Positions 7,671 through 16,786 of a DNA stretch of 37,737 bases are shown here, in pieces. Position numbers and translations under genes: made by a program. Source of the DNA: Candidatus Omnitrophota bacterium (GTDB taxonomy: Bacteria > Omnitrophota > Koll11 > Duberdicusellales > 4484-171); assembly GCA_030692055.1 (NCBI GenBank), contig JAUYCY010000144.1:1-37737 (forward strand). Direction: 5' to 3'. Numbering within the stretch: position 1 is the first letter of the stretch; each line of letters opens with the position of its first letter. The notes below the pieces were generated by a model. That model was given only the letters and a program-made list of their open reading frames with translations. It did no database searches and had not been told where the DNA came from.

Positions 7671-10602
7671 ATTTTCCGATAACTTTTAAAATTTTATACT
7701 TTTCATTCAAATAACGAACAGCCCTTAATACGTCGCCGACGTCAACCAATTTTAAGCAATCTTTCGTGGTGCAATTAAGGTCTCTACAAGGCCAGCAATC
7801 GATGAATTTCCTGAGAGGGACAAAGTTATCTACTTCATACGCAGTTATAGTATAATCGCCGGGCCCTAAAATACCGACTGTGGGAATGCCTAAATTTATT
7901 GCTATATGCATTGGGCCGGTATCGCTGCTGATAAAAAGACCACAATTCTTTATAATTGCGGATAATTGTTGTAAATTAGTTAATCCGGCTAAAGAAATAA
8001 TATTTTTTTTATTGTCCAGCAAGGAAACTATTTCCTCCACATAAGCCACTTCATCTTGCGTTCCGGTTATAATAATTTGAGCTCTGTATTCATCCGCCAA
8101 TCTATCTATCAACTGGAGGAATCTTTCTCTGGGCCAGGCAGTCCTATCGAGTCGTTTACTTCCGGTGTGGATTCCTATAATCGCAGTATCTATATCGATA
8201 TTGTATTTCCTTAGTAAATCTTTAGCCCAGGAAAGATCTTCGTCAGAGATTAAAATATGCGGCTTTCTATCAGTTATATCTGCTCCCAAGGCCTTAGCAA
8301 CCTTTAAGTAAGTATCCGTTGCGCAATTATAATTAATAAATTTATCGGGAACCCTGATGTTTAAAAACATGGATTTACCGTCGGTATCCAAGCCAACCCG
8401 CGCCTTAGCGCCGCTTAAGAGACTCAAAAAAATGGGCTTTAGCAATGTCCTGTAAATCCGGACTATTTGAAATTCAATAAACAGATCGAATTTTTGCCTT
8501 CTTAACATTTTAGCCATCAATAAAATCTGTTTTAATATCTTAAAATTAAAACCATCCCGCACATTCTTAATTCTATACAAACTGGTAAAATCAATGAATT
8601 CATTAACATAACCGGAATTTTTGATAATTTCATAACTGCCCGCCTCAGCCATCAAAGCAATGTAGGCTTTAGGATACTTATCTCTAATCGCCTTTAAGGA
8701 CGGCATAATGGTTATAATGTCTCCTACTCCGCCTAATTTTAGAATTAATATCTTATTTATATTTAGATTATCGAGAAGTATACTTTTACCTTGAGGTTTA
8801 ATAATATTAAAAATAGCGGCTTTTACTTTATCAAGTGACTTCAAAAATAAAATAAAAGAATAGGTGATAAGTTTTACGATAAAACCGCAATGCTTCTTAG
8901 CGTAATAGGCAATACTGTTATATTGCCAGTTTTTTGTCTGTGATGTGCCGGAGGCGCCTGAATAATGAAGTGCCCTTGCTGCGCCCACCTGATAGCAACC
9001 CCAACCTTTAGTCCTTGTTCTTAATCCTAAGTCAACATCTTCGAGATACAAATAAAAATTTTCATCAAATAAGCCGATTTGATCCAGCGTCCTCCTTCTA
9101 ATCACACAACAGGCACCGCTCACAAATGAAAGCGGTGTAAAAGAAAGTCCGGAGTCTTTTCTATGCCCGATAAATTTTTTCATAAAAGATTCCAGGCCGA
9201 ATTCTTTTCCCAGGCGTGCCAAACACATTTTTAAAGGGGTGAGACAGGTAAAATATATGCTACCGCCTGAAGAGACGGGGTTAGTATTCCATCTCTTTTC
9301 AAAAAGCTGCGGCCCGACAATTCCCGCGCGATGATTCTTTTCCATAAAATCATACATAAAATCGATACAGCCCTGCGCAAGCTGAATATCATCGTTTAAC
9401 ACTAATACATATTTAGCATTACAATTTTGCAAAACTTGGTTATGATTGGCGGCAAAACCCAATATTTTATCATTTTCAATAATCTTTACTTGCGGATAAT
9501 ATATATCTATAACCTGTTTTATATTAAAACGGACGCAATTGTTAATCACAAAAACCTCTATTGGCGTTTTAACCGCTGCTTTACGCAAAGAATCTAAGCA
9601 GCATTCTAGGAAATGCCTATATCCGTGAGCAATAATAGAAATAGTTACCTTAGCGCTATTTTCGTCTTCTAAACGACGGGGAGAATTATTTAGACGTTTC
9701 TTGGCATAAATAGTTATAGAATTATCTAATCTAAGCGATCTTATCATTATAAAATGCGTTATCGACCTTGCCCATTGAAGATATTGAATATATCTTACAA
9801 ATATTTTTTTAAATTTTAATGCCAGCAGCCCTGTTTGATCCATGAGATATGTGCCGGCAGTTAATTTTATTTCCGTAACTTCGAAACCTGACTTTTTTAT
9901 CTCTCTTGAAAGCACTTCTTTCGAAAAGTGATATAAATGAATGTGGGGTATGAGCGCAGGCCATTCTTCTCCCATCTTCCGGGCGCTGCCTGATTCAATA
10001 TTAGGGACCGCGACAACGAGCAAACCATCTTCTTTCAGCAGCTCATAGGCTGATTTCAAAAAACTAATAGGATCCACAACGTGCTCCAACACGTGGTTAA
10101 TCGTTATGACATCGAAATAATTTTTGGGTAAATCCGATTCGGTTATATACCCCTTATAGATATTTAATCCGAGTTTGTTTCTTGCATAGTTAACGGCAAA
10201 ATCCGAAGTCTCTATGCCAAATGCATTCCATCCCGCTTCCTTAGCCATTTTTAAAAAATAACCTGTGCCGCAACCTATATCAAGAATATTCCTGCCACGC
10301 GTATTGTGTTTAAGAATCTCCTTAAGTCTTCTGTCAACGTATAATTTAAATACCGGGGAATCTTCGGAAGGCGTTTCATGAATATCAATTATTTTTAATT
10401 CCGGAAAATATTCCTTATTGTAAATTTTATCCCGTTCTTCCTTAGATAGACGCGGGTTGGTATATACCAACCCGCAACCGGCGCATTTTACAATTGCCAG
10501 CGGCTCAAAATTATAAATTAAACGACTCTGGCTTGAGCCGCAGAATACGCAATTAACGTATTCTAAGGAAGGGGGGATAGTTGTAGGTTGGTCTGATTTC
10601 AT
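7669..10602 (-). CDS. Trifunctional fusion: zinc-ribbon methyltransferase - GT2 - GT9 (heptosyltransferase-like)
   Basis: This 977-residue protein carries three enzymes in one chain. Residues 1-50 hold a zinc ribbon (C18, C21, C40, C43). Residues ~90-250 form a class I SAM methyltransferase with DIGCGTG at 108-114. Residues ~318-575 form a GT2 transferase with NDD at 403-405 and the acceptor-side YLYLEDVDLGLR near 517-528. Residues ~612-970 form a GT9 domain with the LKLGGVGD loop at 621-628 and SSDTGPMH at 892-899, followed by a four-Cys segment (C936, C939, C944, C949). GT9 enzymes add heptose or similar sugars in LPS-type glycans. The gene has one ATG, overlapping the upstream GT2 stop (ATGA), and no internal stop, so it is a real fusion. 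It probably performs consecutive steps on one cytoplasmic lipid-linked intermediate. Confidence 0.9.
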   Translation of the reverse strand: MKSDQPTTIPPSLEYVNCVFCGSSQSRLIYNFEPLAIVKCAGCGLVYTNPRLSKEERDKIYNKEYFPELKIIDIHETPSEDSPVFKLYVDRRLKEILKHNTRGRNILDIGCGTGYFLKMAKEAGWNAFGIETSDFAVNYARNKLGLNIYKGYITESDLPKNYFDVITINHVLEHVVDPISFLKSAYELLKEDGLLVVAVPNIESGSARKMGEEWPALIPHIHLYHFSKEVLSREIKKSGFEVTEIKLTAGTYLMDQTGLLALKFKKIFVRYIQYLQWARSITHFIMIRSLRLDNSITIYAKKRLNNSPRRLEDENSAKVTISIIAHGYRHFLECCLDSLRKAAVKTPIEVFVINNCVRFNIKQVIDIYYPQVKIIENDKILGFAANHNQVLQNCNAKYVLVLNDDIQLAQGCIDFMYDFMEKNHRAGIVGPQLFEKRWNTNPVSSGGSIYFTCLTPLKMCLARLGKEFGLESFMKKFIGHRKDSGLSFTPLSFVSGACCVIRRRTLDQIGLFDENFYLYLEDVDLGLRTRTKGWGCYQVGAARALHYSGASGTSQTKNWQYNSIAYYAKKHCGFIVKLITYSFILFLKSLDKVKAAIFNIIKPQGKSILLDNLNINKILILKLGGVGDIITIMPSLKAIRDKYPKAYIALMAEAGSYEIIKNSGYVNEFIDFTSLYRIKNVRDGFNFKILKQILLMAKMLRRQKFDLFIEFQIVRIYRTLLKPIFLSLLSGAKARVGLDTDGKSMFLNIRVPDKFINYNCATDTYLKVAKALGADITDRKPHILISDEDLSWAKDLLRKYNIDIDTAIIGIHTGSKRLDRTAWPRERFLQLIDRLADEYRAQIIITGTQDEVAYVEEIVSLLDNKKNIISLAGLTNLQQLSAIIKNCGLFISSDTGPMHIAINLGIPTVGILGPGDYTITAYEVDNFVPLRKFIDCWPCRDLNCTTKDCLKLVDVGDVLRAVRYLNEKYKILKVIGK

Positions 10603-11414
10603 AATAAAAAGTGGCTTAACCAGCCGAAGGAATAAGAGACTCTAGAAATAAAATATATCCATTTAAAACTAAAAAAGTCATAGGCACATATACCGATGGC
10701 TCTAAATATCCTGTAATACAAGGGCCTTTTATAGATAAATACCTGATTATTTCCTTTGTCAACTTCGTATAAAAATTCGGGATGATGATGCCAAACCCAG
10801 GCCGAATCTCTTCCTTTGATAAATGATAGTTTCAATAAACTTAATAGATTGTTAGGTAATGGATGATAAGCCCAGGTATTTGCCACTACAACAATCTTTT
10901 TCCCCGTTTTCCTGACCCGGTACCGCAGGTCCGGGTCAGTCCCGCTGATTAAATATTCATTCTCGCGGCCGATAGCCAGAAAAAAATCTTTTCTCATTGC
11001 CATACACATGTGTGTTACCATATCCGACTCTTTATTTTCGTCCATTATCGGGAAAAAGTTGCGCGGGATCTGTTTCGCCGCTTGCCTCTGGAACCAATTC
11101 GAATCTTGAGGAATTAATTGCGATGGTCCAGCCAGACCGATAGTATCGTCATTCTCTAATGCTTTAATTAGGTTCTCGATTACATATTCATTGCCTAATC
11201 GCACGTCATCGTCGATAAAAACCAGGAATCTACCTTTAGCCAAATTAGCACCTTCATTTCTTGCTTTGCCATTAGGGACAACTCCCTTGACTACATGTAT
11301 TTCTAAATCTTTTATAGTCTGATTGTGTATATCTTCCAATAATTTCGGGACATTGCCTCCTCTATAACCGTCTAATGAAGGTATAATAACGGAAACCTTG
11401 GGATTCGTCTCCAT
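10599..11414 (-). CDS. GT2-family glycosyltransferase
   Basis: This inverting GT-A transferase opens with the usual VSVIIPSLDG strand and has the metal/nucleotide motif IDDD and the PNGKARNEGAN segment just before it. A TDPDLRYR segment in the second half corresponds to the ED acceptor/base region. A C-terminal hydrophobic stretch may hold it at the membrane. I choose ATG at 11414 (271 residues), because TGAGG lies six bases upstream. The frame is open to a TTG at 11426 (275 residues), which would overlap the flippase gene stop as TTGA. It probably adds one sugar to the repeat unit; the specificity is unknown. Confidence 0.88.
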   Translation of the reverse strand: METNPKVSVIIPSLDGYRGGNVPKLLEDIHNQTIKDLEIHVVKGVVPNGKARNEGANLAKGRFLVFIDDDVRLGNEYVIENLIKALENDDTIGLAGPSQLIPQDSNWFQRQAAKQIPRNFFPIMDENKESDMVTHMCMAMRKDFFLAIGRENEYLISGTDPDLRYRVRKTGKKIVVVANTWAYHPLPNNLLSLLKLSFIKGRDSAWVWHHHPEFLYEVDKGNNQVFIYKRPLYYRIFRAIGICAYDFFSFKWIYFISRVSYSFGWLSHFLL

Positions 11415-11420
11415 AGTCGT

Positions 11421-11425
11421 CCTCA
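11421..11425 (-). promoter_or_regulatory. Shine-Dalgarno site favouring the ATG at 11414
   Basis: TGAGG on the minus strand, six bases before the ATG, overlaps the stop codon of the flippase gene. It makes ATG 11414 a better start than TTG 11426, within which the site would lie. Confidence 0.5.
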
Positions 11426-12964
11426 ACTCAAATCAGACCTTCGTTTCAAAAACAAAGGCAGGAAATCGCCAATCTCGCTGATCCCGGCAATAAAAGCAAG
11501 CAAAATAAACAGGATAACGGAAAAAATAGTGGCAATAAAAAAATTGGCTGTCAGATTAAAAATTCCACACTTTAAAAAGTAATTAAATAAAGCGGCTGCC
11601 GACAACACTGCTAAAATTGCCACAACAAGCGTTTTTATAAAAGAGATAATCATGCCTCTGTTTTTAAGCACTCCTATTTTGCGATTAAGCGCATATAAAA
11701 ATGCAATATAGATTATCGTCGTTGCTATCGAGGTAGCCAAAGCCAATCCTTTAATGCCAAATAACTTACAAAGAAAATAATTTAGCGGCAAGCTTGAAAT
11801 AAGTACAATCGAACTTAGATAAAGGGGAGTAGTCATGTCTTTTAGAGAATAAAATACCCGACTAAGCAGGGTTATGCCGGAGAAAGCAAAAAAACCTATA
11901 CTTAGAAACAGTAATGCCGAAGAGGTAAGGTGGACGTCCTGCGTTCCAAAATTACCGCGATTAAATATTATTTTTGTTAAGGGATAATAAAATATTACCA
12001 GGTACATCGTCAAAGGCAGAGAAATAAAATTTATTAGTTTTATCCCTTTAGCGCAGGTATTTTTAAAGTTTAAATTATTCCCTTCTAATGCCTGGGAAGA
12101 GAGAAAGGGGAAGATTACCGTAACTAACGGTATGCAGAGAATGCTTAAAAACGCATTTATTACGTAATTTGCGAAGTTCAGAGCAGAGATGTTGCCGACA
12201 GCAAGTTTAGAAGCTAAAAATCGTTGGTATACTGCGACTAAATTATAAACTATGACTGTAGCAAAAATAGGGACTGCCAGATACAAAGATTTCTTAACAC
12301 CCTCTGTAATCGATATTGAAAATCTGTATCTCTTTACTGGCAAGGCAAACCATTGCATCAACAACTGAATAAGCGAACCGATTAATATTCCGCCGGCCAG
12401 GCTGTATATTCCCCATTGCCTTCTAAAGATAAGCACGAAAAAGACAATCGTTAAAGGAGGCACGACAGCGCTTAATGCGGGAATGAGGAAATTATTATAT
12501 GAATTTAATAACGCACTGGTAATCCAGACCATGGACATCAAAATAAAGAGGGGAAATATAATCCTCGTTATGATTATTGCGGTTGCCGATGTCTCTAAAC
12601 TAAATCCCGGCGCCAAGAGGCGTATCCAGAAAGGCGCCAGAAAAACATAACCTAACATTACAATAAATAAAATCAGGTTAAAAATATTGGTTATGTTTAA
12701 AATTAATTCCCAGGCCGATTCTTCGTCTTGTTTAGATTTATATTCCATAAACATTGGGATAAGAACAAAGAACATCACCCCTCCCAGCAAAAAATCACCG
12801 AAGATCTGCGGCAGGCTGAACGTTACCAAATAGGCGTCCAGCGGCGCGCTTGCGCCAAAAGAAGCAGCAATAACTATCTGGCTTATCAATCCCGATAATG
12901 TCCGGAATATATTTATAAAAACTAAAAAAAGCGTTGTCCGATAAAAAAAATTATTCAAATTCAT
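11423..12964 (-). CDS. murJ: MurJ/MviN-family lipid-linked oligosaccharide flippase
   Basis: This 513-residue polytopic protein of the MOP superfamily has about 13-14 predicted membrane segments. The first cytoplasmic-loop region reads GASAPLDAYLVTFSLPQIFGDFLLGG, with key pieces GASAPLDAY and PQIFGDFLLGG, the MurJ/MviN signature rather than the classical Wzx pattern. MurJ moves lipid II across the inner membrane. In this locus, with no other flippase visible, the inferred job is to flip the lipid-linked polysaccharide unit, so the symbol denotes the family rather than proven cell-wall function. It lies 21 bp after the amidotransferase gene and directly before a GT2 gene. Whether the genome has another, housekeeping murJ would decide the role. 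Confidence 0.85.
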   Translation of the reverse strand: MNLNNFFYRTTLFLVFINIFRTLSGLISQIVIAASFGASAPLDAYLVTFSLPQIFGDFLLGGVMFFVLIPMFMEYKSKQDEESAWELILNITNIFNLILFIVMLGYVFLAPFWIRLLAPGFSLETSATAIIITRIIFPLFILMSMVWITSALLNSYNNFLIPALSAVVPPLTIVFFVLIFRRQWGIYSLAGGILIGSLIQLLMQWFALPVKRYRFSISITEGVKKSLYLAVPIFATVIVYNLVAVYQRFLASKLAVGNISALNFANYVINAFLSILCIPLVTVIFPFLSSQALEGNNLNFKNTCAKGIKLINFISLPLTMYLVIFYYPLTKIIFNRGNFGTQDVHLTSSALLFLSIGFFAFSGITLLSRVFYSLKDMTTPLYLSSIVLISSLPLNYFLCKLFGIKGLALATSIATTIIYIAFLYALNRKIGVLKNRGMIISFIKTLVVAILAVLSAAALFNYFLKCGIFNLTANFFIATIFSVILFILLAFIAGISEIGDFLPLFLKRRSDLS

Positions 12965-12985
12965 CTTTGCGTATTTTCACTTATT

Positions 12986-14863
12986 TTATAAAGTAACCCC
13001 ATACTTTTTTGCCCAGTTTTCAAATACCACCAATGTCCAAAGCTGACTGGCAAAATTATATCTGCCTGACTGGTGTTTCTCCATTAAATCCAGCGCATAA
13101 TCCCGATTAAAAAATCCCCGCTTAGCAAAACTATCGGAGGTTAAAATATCGCCCAGATAATCCTTAAGGTCTCCCCTAAACCAGACATGAAGGGGAATGG
13201 AAAAACCCTGCTTACGCTGTTTGAGAATTTTAGAGGGCAGAAGATCGGCAAATGTCTGTTTAAGAATATATTTGGTAACCATGCCTTTTGCCTTAAGATG
13301 GTTATCGATAGTAAGCACCAATTCAACAAAATCGTTATCCAATAGCGGGGGCCTTATCTCTAGACTATTTGCCATGCTCATTCTGTCGATTTTTGTAAGC
13401 CCGTCGCTATAAAGATAAATCTTCATATCTAAGCCGAGCATCTTATCTAAACAATCGCTGTCTTTAAAATAATCGGAATATTCTTTGATTATATCTTCCG
13501 TTTCTCCCTCCCGGATTTTTTCGGCAAGTGCCCCTGAATATAAATTCGTTTTCGAGTCTTTAGTAAAAGCCGTGATGCGTCTGCGGTATCCCTCTACCGA
13601 AGAAATCCTTGTATCATTAATAAATCTGGTTAATTTACCAAATAACGTGATACCGCGTGAATGTTCGCCGCAGATATTATATAAAATATTTCTAAAAAAT
13701 CTGGGAGAGTTGTTGAACCTATCGATTAGCCGCTGTCTAGACGTCCAGCTGTAACCGGCAAATAACTCATCGCCTCCGTCACCCGTTAACGCAACGGTTA
13801 CATATTGCTTGGATAATCTGCAGATTAAGTAAGTGGGAATAACGGAAGAATCGGCAAAAGGCTCATCAATATAATCCATAATCTCGGGTAAGTAGTTGAT
13901 GCATTCTCCTTTAACCATAAATTCATGATGTTCGGTTTTAAAATGCTCTGCTACGAGTTTGGCATATTTTAATTCATTATGAGAAGCAACGTCAAAGCCC
14001 ATGGAAAAAGTTTTGATGCGTTCGGTTGATAACCGGCTTGCCAGGCCGGTTATGATACTGGAATCCACACCTCCGCTTAAAAATATACCTAAGGGAACTT
14101 CGCTTACCAACCTGTCCTTAACAGACTTGGTTAATAGCTCTTTGAGTCTAAATTTGATAGACTCTTCATCCATATTTCTATCTATCTTAAATTCTATATC
14201 CCAATATTTCTGCATTTCTATTCTGCCCGAATCGTAAATCAACATATGCCCGGGCAGCATCTTCTTGATTGATTTAAAAATTGTCCTATCGGAAATAATA
14301 TACGTATAAGTAAAATATTGATTTAGTGCTGCGTAATCGAGTTCTTTATCAATCGCATCTATCTCTAACAGGGCTTTTATCTCCGAGCCAAAAACAAGAT
14401 TTTGGTTGTAGAAACAATAATGCAAGGGCTTTATCCCGAATCTATCGATTGCCAAGATTAATCTTTTTTTATTTTTATCCCAGATAGCAAAGGCAAACAT
14501 ACCATTAAGCATCTTTATAAAATCTAAACCAAATTCTTCATAAAGATGGATAATAACTTCTGTATCAGTCTGCGTGTAGAAATTATGTCCGCGGCTTTCC
14601 AGGTTTTTTCTTAGTTCTTTAAAATTGAATATTTCGCCGTTGTAAGCAATCCAGATAGTACTGTCTTCATTATGGATCGGCTGATGCCCTCCCTTTACAT
14701 CTATTATGCTCAGTCTTTGGGATGCTAAACCCACATTGCCTTCTATGTAGTAGCCTTGGTCATCCGGACCGCGATGGAAAAGGCTCTTAGACATTCTGCT
14801 TAAAATATCTTTTTGAACCGGCTCATTTTGATTAAATTTTATAATTCCGCAAATACCGCACAT
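12986..14863 (-). CDS. asnB: Glutamine-hydrolysing asparagine synthase-type amidotransferase
   Basis: This 625-residue, two-domain enzyme begins MCGICGII, so Cys2 becomes the N-terminal nucleophile of the glutaminase domain. R50 and N75-G76-E77 complete the class II amidotransferase site. The synthase domain has the PP-loop SGGVDSS at 263-269, and a GDGGDELFAGY segment follows. The length and architecture match the amidotransferases that commonly sit in exopolysaccharide loci (for example, exosortase-A-associated amidotransferase 1), thought to amidate a sugar carboxylate such as a uronic acid. Plain asparagine synthesis is also possible. There is no clear Shine-Dalgarno; it follows the methyltransferase gene stop by six bases, which suggests coupling. 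Confidence 0.92.
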   Translation of the reverse strand: MCGICGIIKFNQNEPVQKDILSRMSKSLFHRGPDDQGYYIEGNVGLASQRLSIIDVKGGHQPIHNEDSTIWIAYNGEIFNFKELRKNLESRGHNFYTQTDTEVIIHLYEEFGLDFIKMLNGMFAFAIWDKNKKRLILAIDRFGIKPLHYCFYNQNLVFGSEIKALLEIDAIDKELDYAALNQYFTYTYIISDRTIFKSIKKMLPGHMLIYDSGRIEMQKYWDIEFKIDRNMDEESIKFRLKELLTKSVKDRLVSEVPLGIFLSGGVDSSIITGLASRLSTERIKTFSMGFDVASHNELKYAKLVAEHFKTEHHEFMVKGECINYLPEIMDYIDEPFADSSVIPTYLICRLSKQYVTVALTGDGGDELFAGYSWTSRQRLIDRFNNSPRFFRNILYNICGEHSRGITLFGKLTRFINDTRISSVEGYRRRITAFTKDSKTNLYSGALAEKIREGETEDIIKEYSDYFKDSDCLDKMLGLDMKIYLYSDGLTKIDRMSMANSLEIRPPLLDNDFVELVLTIDNHLKAKGMVTKYILKQTFADLLPSKILKQRKQGFSIPLHVWFRGDLKDYLGDILTSDSFAKRGFFNRDYALDLMEKHQSGRYNFASQLWTLVVFENWAKKYGVTL

Positions 14864-14869
14864 ATATTT

Positions 14870-15760
14870 TTATTTTTTTATTCCTTTTACGGTTACGCTA
14901 ACCGGAGAAAATCCGTGGGCAGATACCTCTATAGAGTAAAATCCTTGTTCTTTAAACCATCTGATTAACTCTTGTTCCTGAAATAACCACAGATACGGCG
15001 GAGAATACCAATCAAAAGTCTCCAGAATCCTTACTTTTATATTAGGGTGAGAAGAGCAGGGGATGAAAAAATTTAGCAATGTAAATCTGCCGATTTTTGG
15101 TATAGCCAAAAAGGACAAGAAATATAAAATTCTTTCCGGGATCTTAGTGCTTACATTTCTTAACGTTTTAATTATCTCTGTCCTTAAAAATCTAAGTTTA
15201 AGATATAGCTCAAATTTAATCTTTTTAAAAAAAATTTTCTCTATATTATCTAATAAAATCCTTTTGTCTTTCTCTAGCGTTGTCTGTTTTAATTCCTCAA
15301 TGGACTTTAACTTTTTAACATATACATGAATAGACATTATACCGCCGGATTTTAATAAACAGGCCAGCTTTTTAAACGCTTCTTTTGGGGAAGCTGTATG
15401 CTGTATAACGCCGACGCTAAATACAATATCGAAAATGCCGTTTTTAAACGGCAATGCCATGATATTTGCCTGTAGGGGGTATATTTTAGAAGGGGAGTTG
15501 ATTATATCTTTTATTCTTTCTACAGACCTGCTTAAATCAAACGCTACTACCGAAGAAGCAAATTTAGCTGTAATCCGTGCGTATCTGCCCATACCGCAGC
15601 CTGCATCTAAAACAAATTTATTTTTAAATGCTTCCTCGGTCAATCCAACCATATCAAAGAATGTCCGATTCTCTTCCTCTTCTAAGGTTGTGGGGTATCT
15701 GAGCCATTCATAGCCAAAGCTTTTCTTTGTTCGGCCGAGTAATTTATCAGTTTCTAGCAT
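14870..15760 (-). CDS. Class I SAM-dependent methyltransferase
   Basis: This 296-residue protein has motif I DAGCGMGRY at residues 52-60, an acidic FDLS strand after it, the PF-x-x-G-x-FD segment and a hydrophobic IQHT motif-post-II, all typical of type 11/25 methyltransferases. A C-terminal half of ~130 residues, rich in basic and aromatic residues, lies outside the core fold and may bind the glycan or membrane. The start overlaps the preceding methyltransferase gene by 14 bp, the largest overlap in the locus. A sugar O- or C-methylation is likely from context; the target atom is unknown. Confidence 0.85.
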   Translation of the reverse strand: MLETDKLLGRTKKSFGYEWLRYPTTLEEEENRTFFDMVGLTEEAFKNKFVLDAGCGMGRYARITAKFASSVVAFDLSRSVERIKDIINSPSKIYPLQANIMALPFKNGIFDIVFSVGVIQHTASPKEAFKKLACLLKSGGIMSIHVYVKKLKSIEELKQTTLEKDKRILLDNIEKIFFKKIKFELYLKLRFLRTEIIKTLRNVSTKIPERILYFLSFLAIPKIGRFTLLNFFIPCSSHPNIKVRILETFDWYSPPYLWLFQEQELIRWFKEQGFYSIEVSAHGFSPVSVTVKGIKK

Positions 15761-16754
15761 AAATTTTTTTTGCTTCTACTACATAGCTTATCCCAAAATG
15801 GCTGGTTATTTTCTTAAGATTTCTTTCCAGTGATTTTATAAACCTTACCCAGCTTAAACTTACCAAATAAGGCATTTTAGAATAATAAGATTCGGGGAGC
15901 AAAAATACATTTTGTTCAAATTTGATTATTTTCATTCCTGAACCTGTTAGAAGGTTTATTAATTGTTTTTTGGTGACAGGTTTATCGTATGCCCGGGGTT
16001 TTTCTCTTAATGGCCTAAATTCGATAATTTTCTTCATTAACCGGGGTAAATAAAAAAAGCGCTCCCAGAATCTGACTATTTCTTTTGAAGGCGTTGAAAT
16101 CAGTAATCTGCCGCCGGGTTTTAAAACCCTTGCCATTTCTCTTACTGCCTTCCCCTTATCATATATATGTTCTAATGCCTCGGAGCATAGGATTATATCT
16201 ATGCTGGCATTTAAAATAGGCAGCTCTTCAGCATACCCCGTAATGCCTAATATGCCGTTATTTGCTTCTCTATTTTTCCTGTCAATCAATATCCTGATAT
16301 TGCTTCTTACTACATCCAATCCCAAAATAAAGATATTTTTATCAGGATATATTTTTTTAATTTGGAATATAAGAAGGCCGGCTCCGCAACCGATGTCTAA
16401 AATAATGTCGCCGTCTTTGGGACTGAGCCATTCTAAAAGGTGCCCTCTCATAAGCGGAAATCTATATGATTCAACTAGTTGCGGAATTCGGTCGTGCCTG
16501 GCCCAATCATAATGATCGCGCAACTTCGCCATTTCTTTATAGCCGTCCACAAAGTAATCTAATTTCCAATTGCCGCTGGAAGAAATATTGCTCTTTGCAG
16601 CAAAATCAAGCAGTTCATCATCTATGGGGTAAGTAGTTGCACAATGGGAACAGCTTACAATGCCTTTCCTTATCTTAATTTTATCTTCCCAAACAATCTC
16701 GATCTTACTTTTACACTTTGGGCAGGCCAATATTTGTTCTAAAGCGATATCCAT
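15747..16754 (-). CDS. Class I SAM-dependent methyltransferase with N-terminal zinc ribbon
   Basis: This 335-residue protein begins with a Trm112-like zinc ribbon (C11, C14, C35, C38) followed by a methyltransferase core with DIGCGAG at 120-126 and a CSEALEHI segment in the motif-IV region. The zinc ribbon plus type 11 core arrangement is frequent in bacterial polysaccharide and natural-product clusters. AGGG lies five bases before the ATG. It overlaps the next methyltransferase gene, so two methylations of the same glycan in sequence are a fair guess. The substrate is not evident. Confidence 0.85.
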   Translation of the reverse strand: MDIALEQILACPKCKSKIEIVWEDKIKIRKGIVSCSHCATTYPIDDELLDFAAKSNISSSGNWKLDYFVDGYKEMAKLRDHYDWARHDRIPQLVESYRFPLMRGHLLEWLSPKDGDIILDIGCGAGLLIFQIKKIYPDKNIFILGLDVVRSNIRILIDRKNREANNGILGITGYAEELPILNASIDIILCSEALEHIYDKGKAVREMARVLKPGGRLLISTPSKEIVRFWERFFYLPRLMKKIIEFRPLREKPRAYDKPVTKKQLINLLTGSGMKIIKFEQNVFLLPESYYSKMPYLVSLSWVRFIKSLERNLKKITSHFGISYVVEAKKIYARN

Positions 16755-16786
16755 CGCACCCTAACTGATTGTTTAAATTCTCTTTT

